A DNA stretch of 8,907 nucleotides from NCBI GenBank assembly GCA_965651365.1, contig CBFGSA010000114.1, positions 1-8,907 on the forward strand, written 5' to 3'. The DNA comes from DASSBG01 sp965651365 (GTDB lineage: Bacteria > Pseudomonadota > Gammaproteobacteria > Xanthomonadales > Rhodanobacteraceae). Both the position numbers and the translations under genes were made by a program. A model generated the notes under the pieces. That model saw only the letters and a list, made by a program, of their open reading frames with translations. It did not search any database and was not told where the DNA came from. Shown here one piece after another: positions 1 through 6,992 of the stretch (the first letter of the stretch is position 1; the number at the start of each line of letters is the position of its first letter).

Positions 1-2033
1 CCATCCACTGCGCCCTGCTCAGCGGCTTCCCGACCCAAATCGGCCGCAAGGACGAAAACGGCCTGTTCCGCAGCACGCGGCAGCGCAGCTTCAAGGTGTT
101 TCCCGGCTCGGCGCTGGCCGACAAGCCGCCGAACTGGATTTTTGCTGCGCAGATTCTGGATCTGGGCGGCAAGGTGTGGGGCATGCTGTGTGCGCGGATC
201 GAGCCGCGCTGGATCGAGCAGCAGGCCGCGCACCTGCTGCGCTCAAGCGTGTCCGACCCGCACTGGTCGCGCAAGCGCGGCAAGGTGGTCGCATTCGAGC
301 AAGTCAGCCTGTTTGGCCTGGTGCTGGTGGAGCGGCGTTTGGTCAGCTTTCACAAGCAGGACCCGGCGCTGGCGCATGCGCTGTTCCTGGAGCAGGCACT
401 GGCCACGTGCGAGATCGATACCCGCGCCGAGTTCGTCGCTGCCAATCAGCGCGTGCTGGACCAGGCACGTGAGCGCGAGGCCAAGGCGCGACGCCAGGGC
501 TTGTTGCGTGACGAAGCCGAGCGCGCGCGCTTTTTCGAGGGCAAATTGCCGGAAAGCGTCAGTTCGCGCGCGGCATTGGAGAAGTGGTATCGCAAGGCGT
601 CACCCTCCGTGCAGGCCGCTCTGCGCTGGTCGCTGGACGATGTGCTGGATACCGGTTCCGGTCTCGCCCCCGGCGACTACCCGGCAAAACTGGAGCTGGG
701 CAACCTCACGCTGGCGCTGCAATACCGCTTCGTGCCCGGCGACCAAGCCGACGGCGTGACCCTTGCCGTGCCGCTGGCGCTGCTCAACGCGGTGCCCGCC
801 GAGCGCTGTCAGTGGCTGGTGCCCGGCCTGCTGCCGGACAAGGTGGCGGCGCTGATCAAGAGCCTGCCCAAGAAACTGCGCCGCAATTTCGTGCCGGCGC
901 CGGATTTTGCGCGTGCCTTCTGCGAGGCCGAGTCACCGCGCAACGCGCCGCTGAACAGCGTGCTGGCCGCGTTCCTCAAGCGCACCACCGGGGTCGACAT
1001 CGATGCAGGTGCTTTCGCCGGCGCGGAACTTCCCGTGCATTTGTGCATGCGCTTCCGCCTGATCGGTGAGCGCGGCAAGACGCTGGCCGCATCGCGCTCG
1101 CTGGAAGCACTGCGCGAGGAGTACGCCGGCGCCGCGCAGCGTGCATTTTCACGCCAGACCGACGCCGACCTGGCCACGCAAAGCGCGCAACAATGGGTGT
1201 TTGACGATATCCCGGAAAAGGTCCGTTCCAGCGGCAATCTGGATGCCTGGCCGGCCCTGGTCGATCTGGACGAGGCCGTGGCCCTGCGCGTGTTCGAGCG
1301 CGCCGACGAGGCACGTGAGCAGCATCGCCGCGGCATCGAGCGCCTGCTGCGCCTGGCCCTGGCACCGGCCATCAAGCAGGCGCGGCGCAAGCTGCCGATC
1401 GCGACCGAACTGGGCCTCAGGGCCGTGCCGCTTTTCGGCGTCGACGCCTTGCGCGAGGACCTGGTGGAAGGTGCATTGTGCGACCTCCTGGCGGGTGCCG
1501 ATCTGGACGTGCGCGAACGCCAGGCATTCGACGCCCTGTGCCGGGGAATCGAAGTCGGTTTGTTCGCAGCCTCGGTGGAGCGCCTCAAGCTGATCGAGCC
1601 GATCATCGAGGCCCAGGCCGAGCTGCGGCCATGGCTGGAGCCACCCCTGATGGGCTTTGCCACGGCCAGCTACGACGACCTTCGCGAGCAACTCGAACAC
1701 CTTCTGCCACAAGGCTTTGCGCGGGATCTGCCACTGGATCGCCTGAGTCATTTGCCGCGCTATCTCAAAGCCATGCGCCTGCGTGCCGAACGCCTGCGCC
1801 AGGACCCGGGCCGCGATCAGCAGCGCATGCTGGACGTGCAGCCGTATTGGCGAGCCTACCGCATGCTTGTTCCGAAGGTTTCTGACACCATGAAACTCAA
1901 TGACCTGCGATGGCTGGTCGAGGAATATCGCGTATCCTTGTTCGCTCAGGAGCTGGGAACTGCCGAGACGGTCTCAGCCAAGCGCCTGACACGCTGGATT
2001 CAACAGGTGCAGGCGGCAGTCAGAACGGAATGA
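1..2033 (+). CDS. hrpA: ATP-dependent RNA helicase HrpA, C-terminal part (5' partial)
   Basis: HrpA is a cytoplasmic DEAH-box RNA helicase implicated in mRNA processing and, more recently, in dealing with stalled ribosomes. The reading frame is open from base 3 to the TGA at 2031-2033, giving 676 residues. E. coli HrpA is about 1300 residues, so roughly the N-terminal half, with the helicase motor, lies outside the window. The first ~70 visible residues match the OB-fold that follows the DEAH helicase core (LLSGFPTQIGRKDENG, then FKVFPGS, then ARIEPRWIE). After that comes the long HrpA-specific DUF3418 tail, with recognisable blocks such as WLVPGLLPDKVAALIKSLPK followed by LRRNFVPAPDFA. A GTG at 96 could be taken for a start, but the conserved OB-fold sequence upstream shows it is internal. 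No frameshift is seen. I see no convincing terminator after the stop. The family call is firm; residues outside the window cannot be judged. Confidence 0.95.
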   Translation, partial: IHCALLSGFPTQIGRKDENGLFRSTRQRSFKVFPGSALADKPPNWIFAAQILDLGGKVWGMLCARIEPRWIEQQAAHLLRSSVSDPHWSRKRGKVVAFEQVSLFGLVLVERRLVSFHKQDPALAHALFLEQALATCEIDTRAEFVAANQRVLDQAREREAKARRQGLLRDEAERARFFEGKLPESVSSRAALEKWYRKASPSVQAALRWSLDDVLDTGSGLAPGDYPAKLELGNLTLALQYRFVPGDQADGVTLAVPLALLNAVPAERCQWLVPGLLPDKVAALIKSLPKKLRRNFVPAPDFARAFCEAESPRNAPLNSVLAAFLKRTTGVDIDAGAFAGAELPVHLCMRFRLIGERGKTLAASRSLEALREEYAGAAQRAFSRQTDADLATQSAQQWVFDDIPEKVRSSGNLDAWPALVDLDEAVALRVFERADEAREQHRRGIERLLRLALAPAIKQARRKLPIATELGLRAVPLFGVDALREDLVEGALCDLLAGADLDVRERQAFDALCRGIEVGLFAASVERLKLIEPIIEAQAELRPWLEPPLMGFATASYDDLREQLEHLLPQGFARDLPLDRLSHLPRYLKAMRLRAERLRQDPGRDQQRMLDVQPYWRAYRMLVPKVSDTMKLNDLRWLVEEYRVSLFAQELGTAETVSAKRLTRWIQQVQAAVRTE

Positions 2034-2070
2034 GGTCCCGGTCACGGATTGTGCAGGTCCCTGGATTCGT

Positions 2071-2122
2071 TCAGAAAAACATGCACATACTTAACATTTT
2101 GCATAAAAGACTGGATTAAACT
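2071..2122 (+). promoter_or_regulatory. AT-rich block with a possible promoter for the secreted-protein gene
   Basis: Only 14 of the 50 bases at 2071-2120 are G or C, in strong contrast to the flanking genes. A TAAACT at 2117-2122 resembles a -10 box. The best -35-like words are badly spaced: TTAACA at 2091-2096 leaves 20 bases and TTGCAT at 2099-2104 leaves 12. The block also has ATGCA at 2081-2085 and its inverse TGCAT at 2100-2104, and a 6-bp imperfect hairpin (GACTGG at 2109-2114 with CTAGTC at 2121-2126). The position, about 100 bases before the next start codon, suits a promoter, but no single sigma-70 pair is convincing. Confidence 0.3.
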
Positions 2123-2219
2123 AGTCCCGCCCGTGATCGATGGTCGCTGCATGCCATGCTGTCGATGAGGGTTCGTGCGGCTCCGGTCGCTGGTTGGTTT
2201 TTGCACATTCTTGGTGGTG

Positions 2220-3122
2220 ATGGTGAAACACAGGTTTTTGATGCACGCACTCGGTGCGGTTCTGGCCGTGGGCGTAGCTGGCGCGGCTGTGGCGGGCAGC
2301 GCTTTGCGCATAACCGGCGATGTGACCGACATCAATGGCAATACGCGCGATGTGCCGCTGGCGACAGCCGGCACTTCAGTCAGTTACAGCTTTGCGACCG
2401 GCAGTCCGGTGGCAACCGTTGAACTGGCGGACTTTCTGTTCTGCAACCGTGCTGAATACGGCGCCGAGCCGCCCATTTCACTCGTGGCGCAGCATGGTGC
2501 GTGGACCTTCGGCAGCCCGACCATTCTGGATGGTGGCCAAGCGGTTGTTGCGCCTGTGCCAATGGTAACGAACATGACCTATGTGGGTCAGATTCTGTGG
2601 CTGACGACCGACCTGCTCGAAAGCGGTGGTGGCTCGCAGTGCTTTCAGGCCGATGCCCAAGGCCAGGCAATTACCGATCTCAACCACATTTTTGTTGGCA
2701 GTTTCGATTCGGGCGCCACCTCGGCGAGCAATACCAGTGCGGTAAGCATTTCGGTGGGTCCCCTGCCACAGGATACCGATCACCCTTTCACCTATTACGT
2801 GCAGATCGACCTCAATGGAAGCGGGGCGAACGCGTCAGGCTCGTCGACAACGCAGTCGCTATCCACTACGGACTACTACCTGCGAGAGGGGTTTGACACA
2901 TCCGTGTTTTCCTCCTGCACAACGACGCCCGGTCAGGCAATTGACTACAGTGCCACCTTCACCCGGACCTGCACGGTGAAGCCCGGCGTCAATCTGCAAG
3001 TCCTGAGTGGCACCATCCCAGTCGTGGCAGCAGCGCTGTTCACGGGTCCGTTTGCCAACGAGACTGATTTCAGTGACAACCTGGCGTTTGGCTATCCCAG
3101 GGAATCCGTGTACAGTCCGTAA
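2220..3122 (+). CDS. Putative exported protein of unknown function
   Basis: I do not recognise this 300-residue protein. It begins with a typical Sec signal peptide: a basic start (VKHR), a hydrophobic stretch at residues 7-24, and a likely cut after AVA at about residue 25. The mature part is rich in Ser, Thr, Gly, Asp and Val with few Lys, as expected of a mostly beta-strand extracytoplasmic protein. It has four cysteines (75, 141, 233, 251), which could form two disulfides. No catalytic motif, lipobox, second membrane segment or outer-membrane anchor is evident. Start choice: the frame is open back to a GTG at 2175, but only the starts at ATG 2220 or GTG 2223 put the basic residues directly before the hydrophobic core. 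A GGTGG at 2213-2217 would suit the GTG at 2223, and an AGG before ATG 2241 is a third option. It lies between hrpA and relA, has its own AT-rich upstream region, and is followed by relA after 49 bases. Confidence 0.75.
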   Translation: MVKHRFLMHALGAVLAVGVAGAAVAGSALRITGDVTDINGNTRDVPLATAGTSVSYSFATGSPVATVELADFLFCNRAEYGAEPPISLVAQHGAWTFGSPTILDGGQAVVAPVPMVTNMTYVGQILWLTTDLLESGGGSQCFQADAQGQAITDLNHIFVGSFDSGATSASNTSAVSISVGPLPQDTDHPFTYYVQIDLNGSGANASGSSTTQSLSTTDYYLREGFDTSVFSSCTTTPGQAIDYSATFTRTCTVKPGVNLQVLSGTIPVVAAALFTGPFANETDFSDNLAFGYPRESVYSP

Positions 3123-3145
3123 AGCACTCGAGACCCGAGGTGCAA

Positions 3146-3161
3146 ACCGGGTTGGCCCGGT
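3146..3161 (+). promoter_or_regulatory. Hairpin over the relA ribosome-binding region
   Basis: ACCGGG at 3146-3151 and CCCGGT at 3156-3161 form a perfect 6-bp stem with a TTGG loop, ending 10 bases before the relA ATG. The only weak Shine-Dalgarno-like word, GGTG at 3159-3162, sits in the 3' arm, so the fold would hide it. No T-tract follows, so it is a poor intrinsic terminator for the upstream gene. A second imperfect stem lies just before it at 3125-3142 (CAC.TCG with CGAGGTG). A regulatory role is inference. Confidence 0.35.
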
Positions 3162-3171
3162 GTAAAACTGA

Positions 3172-5337
3172 ATGAAAGTTTCGGCGCGAGTTCTTGGCTG
3201 GTCGGTTGACAGGGCCGAGCCGGATACACACGAATATCCTGAATCATTGGTTGCGGCGCTCCGCTCGGGGTGCGAATACCTGACGGATCGTGATGCGATA
3301 TTGCATTGCAGTGAGGTCCTGGACCTGCTTGAGCGGCTGCATTGTGATGCGGAAACCCTGGCAGCTTGTATCCGTTTTGCATCCTGGGAAGCGTTCCCTG
3401 GAGAAGAAGATGCACTGCCCGAATGGTCGCGGAACCTGACCGCGTCCGAGCGGCGCCTGCTGGACGGGCTGCGCGCCGCCAGGCAGGTCTGGTCCTTGCA
3501 CGCCGAGCGCGAGCCGGGCAGCGCGGTTGAAGGCCTGCGTCGCCTGCTGCTGGCCATCATCGGCGATATCCGTGTGGTGTTCATTCTGCTGGCCCGGCAA
3601 CTTGTGCGCTTGCGCCACGCGGCGGAACTTCCCGAACACGAACGACGCGCGCTGGCCCGGCTCAGTGCCGACATCCATGCGCCGCTGGCCAATCGTCTCG
3701 GTATCTGGCAGCTCAAATGGGAGCTGGAGGATCTGGCCTTTCGCCATCTCCAGCCGGAAACCTACCGCCGCATCGCGCACCTGCTGGATGAACGGCGCAG
3801 TGATCGCGAGCAGTTCATAGCGCGCTGCATCGGGCGCCTGCGCGAGGAGCTGGACAAGGCCGGCATCAGGGCCGATCTGGCCGGGCGACCGAAACACATC
3901 TATTCGATCTGGCGCAAGATGCAGCGCAAGGATGCCGCTTTTTCCGACCTGTACGACATCCGCGCCGTGCGCATCCTGGTCGATGACGTGTCCGCCTGTT
4001 ACACGGCGCTGGGTCTGGTGCATACGCTGTGGCCCTACATCCCCGGCGAGTTCGACGATTACATCGCGCGGCCCAAGGGCAACGACTACAAATCGCTGCA
4101 CACGGCCGTTTACGGACCCGAGGGCAAGGTGCTGGAAGTACAGATCCGCACCCACGCGATGCACAAGGCGGCCGAGCTGGGTGTGGCGGCACACTGGCGC
4201 TACAAGGAAGGCGGAGGCGGAGACAGCCAGTTCGAGGCACGTCTGGCGTGGATGCGTCAATTGCTGGAAGGCCGCGATGACGCTGATGGTGATGAGGGCC
4301 TCATGGCCGATCTGCGCACCGAACTGGTCGAGGACCGGGTCTACCTGCTGTCGCCGCGCGGTGATGTGTACGACCTGGCGGCCGGCGCCACCGTGCTCGA
4401 CTTCGCCTATCACGTGCACACCGAAGTCGGGCACCGCTGCCGCGGCGCCAAGGTCAACGGTCGCATTGTGCCCTTGAGCCACCAGCCTGTCAGTGGCGAC
4501 CGCATCGAGATCCTGACCGCCAGGCAGGCGCAGCCCAGCCGTGACTGGCTGGCGCCGGCGCAGGGCGTGCTGAACACGCCCCGCGCACGCGGCAAGGTGC
4601 GTGCGTGGTTCCGGCACAATGATGCAGAATCCAATCTGGCAACCGGACAGGCGCTTTTCGAGCGGGAACTGAAGCGTCTGGGTGCGGGCAGCATCGACAT
4701 CGAAGAGCTGTTGCAAGACTTTCGCTTCCAGACCAGCGAGGAAATGCTGGTGGCGCTGGCACTTGGCGAAATCTCCACGGCGCAGATCGCGCGCGTGCTG
4801 GAAAAGCGCCTGAAGCCGGATAAACCGCCGGCGATACCATCGACACCGGCACCCCGCGCCGAGCCGGATGATCCCGGCGCGCTCAAGATCGCCGGGGTCG
4901 GCAATCTGCTTGCCACGCTCGCGCGCTGCTGTCAGCCGCTGCCCGGGGATGGAGTCAGCGGCTACATCACCCGCGGCCACGGCATCACCGTGCATCGTTC
5001 CGACTGCAAGGCGCTGAACCGGCTGCGCAAGCGCGATGCCGACCGCATCATCGAGGTCGAATGGGGGCAGGCATCGAGTCGTGCCTACCAGGTGAACATC
5101 GAAGTGCGCGGCTATGACCGCAAGGGCCTGCAGAAAGATGTCACCAGCGGCATCAGCAATGCCAACGTGCACATTCTGGCTTCCAGCAGCCAGGTTCTGG
5201 ATGACAGCGCCGAAGTGCGCATGCGCTACACCATTCGCGTGGCCGATTTCGGCCAGCTCTCTTCGCTGCTGGCGCGGCTCGATGCGCTGCCGAATGTCAT
5301 CGACGTGCGACGCATCAGCGACGGTTCGCAAGCCTGA
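3172..5337 (+). CDS. relA: RelA, ribosome-associated (p)ppGpp synthetase
   Basis: RelA senses uncharged tRNA on stalled ribosomes and transfers pyrophosphate from ATP to GTP or GDP, producing the stringent-response alarmone. The 721 residues (E. coli 744) show the full architecture. An N-terminal pseudo-hydrolase domain (about 25-170) lacks the HDxxED motif of SpoT. The synthetase domain (about 225-350) has GRPKHIYSIWRKM at 238-250, the RelA-type acidic EFDD at 293-296, EVQIRT at 322-327 and ELGVAAHWRYKEG at 335-347. A TGS domain spans about 385-450, a helical region about 460-560, a zinc-finger/RIS domain about 575-620 (CC at 586-587, H603, H608, C612), and an ACT domain about 638-715. EFDD and the lost HD motif indicate a monofunctional synthetase rather than SpoT. 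An in-frame TAA at 3163-3165 excludes any earlier start, and the next candidate is a TTG at 3247. Asp305 replaces the Gly of the common NGY motif. Confidence 0.97.
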   Translation: MKVSARVLGWSVDRAEPDTHEYPESLVAALRSGCEYLTDRDAILHCSEVLDLLERLHCDAETLAACIRFASWEAFPGEEDALPEWSRNLTASERRLLDGLRAARQVWSLHAEREPGSAVEGLRRLLLAIIGDIRVVFILLARQLVRLRHAAELPEHERRALARLSADIHAPLANRLGIWQLKWELEDLAFRHLQPETYRRIAHLLDERRSDREQFIARCIGRLREELDKAGIRADLAGRPKHIYSIWRKMQRKDAAFSDLYDIRAVRILVDDVSACYTALGLVHTLWPYIPGEFDDYIARPKGNDYKSLHTAVYGPEGKVLEVQIRTHAMHKAAELGVAAHWRYKEGGGGDSQFEARLAWMRQLLEGRDDADGDEGLMADLRTELVEDRVYLLSPRGDVYDLAAGATVLDFAYHVHTEVGHRCRGAKVNGRIVPLSHQPVSGDRIEILTARQAQPSRDWLAPAQGVLNTPRARGKVRAWFRHNDAESNLATGQALFERELKRLGAGSIDIEELLQDFRFQTSEEMLVALALGEISTAQIARVLEKRLKPDKPPAIPSTPAPRAEPDDPGALKIAGVGNLLATLARCCQPLPGDGVSGYITRGHGITVHRSDCKALNRLRKRDADRIIEVEWGQASSRAYQVNIEVRGYDRKGLQKDVTSGISNANVHILASSSQVLDDSAEVRMRYTIRVADFGQLSSLLARLDALPNVIDVRRISDGSQA

Positions 5338-5380
5338 ACCGGCAGTGACAGCCGAACCAGCACGGCAGGCGCCAGTCGAA

Positions 5381-5386
5381 TACACT
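5381..5386 (+). promoter_or_regulatory. Possible -10 element before the repeat-protein gene
   Basis: TACACT at 5381-5386 is a good match to a sigma-70 -10 hexamer and would start transcription about 28 bases before the ATG at 5421. No TTGACA-like -35 lies 16-18 bases upstream (the region reads CAGCAC), so any promoter is weak or activator-dependent. A run of six T at 5391-5396 follows, but the only stem before it is 4 bp (CAGT at 5373-5376 with ACTG at 5384-5387), too weak to call a relA terminator. Confidence 0.25.
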
Positions 5387-5420
5387 GACATTTTTTGATT
5401 TGGCCCGGACTATTCACGGC

Positions 5421-6908
5421 ATGGCACGAAACACAAGCAAGGCCCGCAAGGAGCCGGCACTGGGTGATCTGGACCTGCTGGACGGTGCAGCGGACGAGCG
5501 GCCCGCGCGCCGCCGCTCCGCCTACACGGAAGCCAAGCGGCAGGGTCGGCGTTGGCCGTGGGTGGTGCTGGTCGTGCTGCTGGCACTCGCCGCCGGCGCC
5601 TGGATGGAGCGTGCAAGCATCCGTTCCTGGTTGCCGCAAACCCAGTTCAATCAGTTGCTGGAACGCGCCGATGCGGCCTTGAAGGCCGGCAATCTGGATG
5701 GTCATCAGGGCGACAGCGCGCGTGAGCTCTACACTGCGGCCAGAACCCTGCGGCCCGAAGATGCGCGCGCCCGTGATGGCCTGCACGCCGTCGGCGCAGC
5801 CGAGCAGGCACAGGCGAAGAAGCAGCTCGACGCTGGCCAGATCGAGCAGGCTGAAGGCAGCCTCGAGATTGCGCGTGCCCTGCTGGGCGGCGGCGACGAG
5901 CTGGATCGGCTGGATCAGCGCCTGGCCACCATCAAGGCACGCAGCAACAAGCTGGAAACCCTGATTGACCGTGCCGCGCAGGCGCTGGCCGATGGCAACG
6001 TGGACGGCAAAAATGGTGCCGCCAGTCTCTACAAGCAGGCCTTGGTTGCCGATCCGGGCAATGCGATCGCCCGCCACGGTCTGGACAAGGTCGGCAAGGC
6101 CATGGCGCGACAGATTGGTGAGGCAGTCAAAGCAGGGCACCTGGATCAGGCCGACCGGCAGATTGGCCGGCTTGCTGACCTGCTGCCGGACTATTCCGGT
6201 TTGCCGCAATTGCGTGCTGATCTGAGTCAGGCGCACACGGATGCACAGGCTGCCCGGCAAGTGCTGTTGCAGCAGGCAGCGGCCGATCTTGGCGCTGGCC
6301 GTCTCAGTGGCAGTGGCCGCAACAATGCGCTGGCACGCTACCGCACGGTTCTTGAGTCCGACCCGGACAACACGACGGCGCAACAGGGGATTCGGCAGGT
6401 TGCTTCAGGTCTGCTGGCGCGCGCCGGTTCGCGCATGGACGACGGGCATCTGGCCGAGGCCGGCCAGCTTCTGGATGAAGTGGGCGGCCTGGTCGGCGAG
6501 GATGTGCCGCAACTGACCAAGGCGCGCAAGCGGCTCGCCGACCTCAAGCAGCAGCCGCAATCGCCGCCGCCGCTGAGCGCCGAGCAAAAAGCCAAGGTTC
6601 AACGCCTGATCACCCGTGCCCAGGCCGCTGCCGACAGTGGCCATCTGATGCTGCCGCCCGGCAACAGCGCCTACGACCTGTATCGCTCGGCTTTGGCCAT
6701 CGACGCTGACAACGGCGACGCCATGGCCGGCCTGGCCAGCCTGCCCGGCCAGGCACGCAGCCTGTTCGATCAGGCGCTGGCCAAGCACGATACCGCCCGC
6801 GCCGCCAAGCTGCTGGACGCTTTTGCGCAGCTGGCACCGGGAAGCTCGGCCCTGCCGCAGATGCGTGCCAGACTGGACGCCGCCCGACACAAGACCGTCG
6901 GCGGGTAG
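5421..6908 (+). CDS. Single-pass membrane protein with four TPR-like modules
   Basis: I cannot assign a function to this 495-residue protein. Residues 1-44 are charged and hydrophilic with a basic patch (RPARRR, RQGRR) just before a single membrane segment at about 45-61, which predicts N-in topology with the rest in the periplasm. The remainder is alpha-helical and consists of four tandem modules starting at residues 79, 181, 282 and 396. Each follows a plan of A..AL..G.L, then a short Gly/Asn insert, A..LY..AL..DP.N..A..GL, then a second helix pair with G....A...L. This resembles TPR or Sel1-like helical repeats, usually protein-binding scaffolds. A Pro/Gln-rich linker (377-385) separates modules 3 and 4. 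ATG 5421 is preferred to an in-frame TTG at 5400. Neither has a strong Shine-Dalgarno. It lies 83 bases after relA and could be co-transcribed. Its stop codon overlaps a REP-like palindrome. Confidence 0.8.
   Translation: MARNTSKARKEPALGDLDLLDGAADERPARRRSAYTEAKRQGRRWPWVVLVVLLALAAGAWMERASIRSWLPQTQFNQLLERADAALKAGNLDGHQGDSARELYTAARTLRPEDARARDGLHAVGAAEQAQAKKQLDAGQIEQAEGSLEIARALLGGGDELDRLDQRLATIKARSNKLETLIDRAAQALADGNVDGKNGAASLYKQALVADPGNAIARHGLDKVGKAMARQIGEAVKAGHLDQADRQIGRLADLLPDYSGLPQLRADLSQAHTDAQAARQVLLQQAAADLGAGRLSGSGRNNALARYRTVLESDPDNTTAQQGIRQVASGLLARAGSRMDDGHLAEAGQLLDEVGGLVGEDVPQLTKARKRLADLKQQPQSPPPLSAEQKAKVQRLITRAQAAADSGHLMLPPGNSAYDLYRSALAIDADNGDAMAGLASLPGQARSLFDQALAKHDTARAAKLLDAFAQLAPGSSALPQMRARLDAARHKTVGG
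5655..6881 (+). repeat. Four tandem TPR-like protein modules within the membrane protein
   Basis: Copies lie at about 5655-5927, 5961-6227, 6264-6542 and 6606-6881. Matching landmarks are ERADAALKAGNLDG, DRAAQALADGNVDG, QQAAADLGAGRLSG and TRAQAAADSGHLML at the start of each, and then LYTAARTLRPEDARARDGL, LYKQALVADPGNAIARHGL, RYRTVLESDPDNTTAQQGI and LYRSALAIDADNGDAMAGL. The period is 102, 101 and 114 residues. The copies are clearly diverged at the residue level, so this is an old internal duplication and not a recent DNA repeat. Confidence 0.8.
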
Positions 6909-6979
6909 GAGCGGCCTACGGCCGCAATTGCGGGGATTCCCATCGCGCGCATGGCGCGCTCCTGCGCGGGCAGGAGCGC
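6905..6979. repeat. REP-like compound palindrome between convergent genes
   Basis: The element contains three nested stems. GCGGCC (6911-6916) pairs with GGCCGC (6920-6925) around TAC. GCGCGC (6945-6950) pairs with GCGCGC (6954-6959) around ATG. GCGCTCCTGC (6956-6965) pairs with GCAGGAGCGC (6970-6979) around GCGG. The outer words GTAGGAGC (6905-6912) and GCTCCTGC (6958-6965) are inverted copies with one mismatch, so two REP units appear head to head. The GTAGGAGC and GGGATTCCCATCGCG words are ones I recall from the dispersed REP elements of Xanthomonadales. That is recollection and not a search. The element starts on the stop codon of the upstream gene. Confidence 0.7.
6956..6979. terminator. 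Strong hairpin, probable bidirectional terminator or mRNA end stabiliser
   Basis: A perfect 10-bp GC-rich stem (GCGCTCCTGC / GCAGGAGCGC) with a 4-base loop lies 48 bases after the membrane-protein stop and 14 bases after the sodB stop on the other strand. There is no T-tract on either side, so it is not a classical intrinsic terminator. REP-type hairpins in this position usually protect mRNA 3' ends or limit read-through between convergent genes, which is inferred here. Confidence 0.45.
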
Positions 6980-6992
6980 CCCCACCGCTCAA

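Noticed and set aside
96..98. GTG taken as the start of a 645-residue protein
   Set aside because: The frame stays open to the window edge and the upstream residues are conserved HrpA OB-fold sequence, so this is an internal valine.
809..1751. Overlapping minus-strand frames of 284 and 200 codons inside hrpA
   Set aside because: The plus-strand DUF3418 sequence is clearly conserved, and the minus frames are Arg/Ser/Ala-rich shadows with no ribosome-binding site.
3244..5391. A 715-codon open frame on the minus strand lying across nearly all of relA
   Set aside because: It is exactly opposite a strongly conserved gene, shows no recognisable domain, and its length follows from the GC-rich third-position bias of relA, which removes stop codons from an antisense frame.
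5371..5396. Run of six T after relA as an intrinsic terminator
   Set aside because: The only stem before it has four base pairs with a seven-base loop, too weak to support a terminator call.
5226..6383. A 385-codon minus-strand frame opposite the end of relA and the start of the repeat protein
   Set aside because: It straddles two plus-strand genes and an intergenic gap, has no family features, and mirrors the repeats of the real gene. It is treated as a composition artefact.
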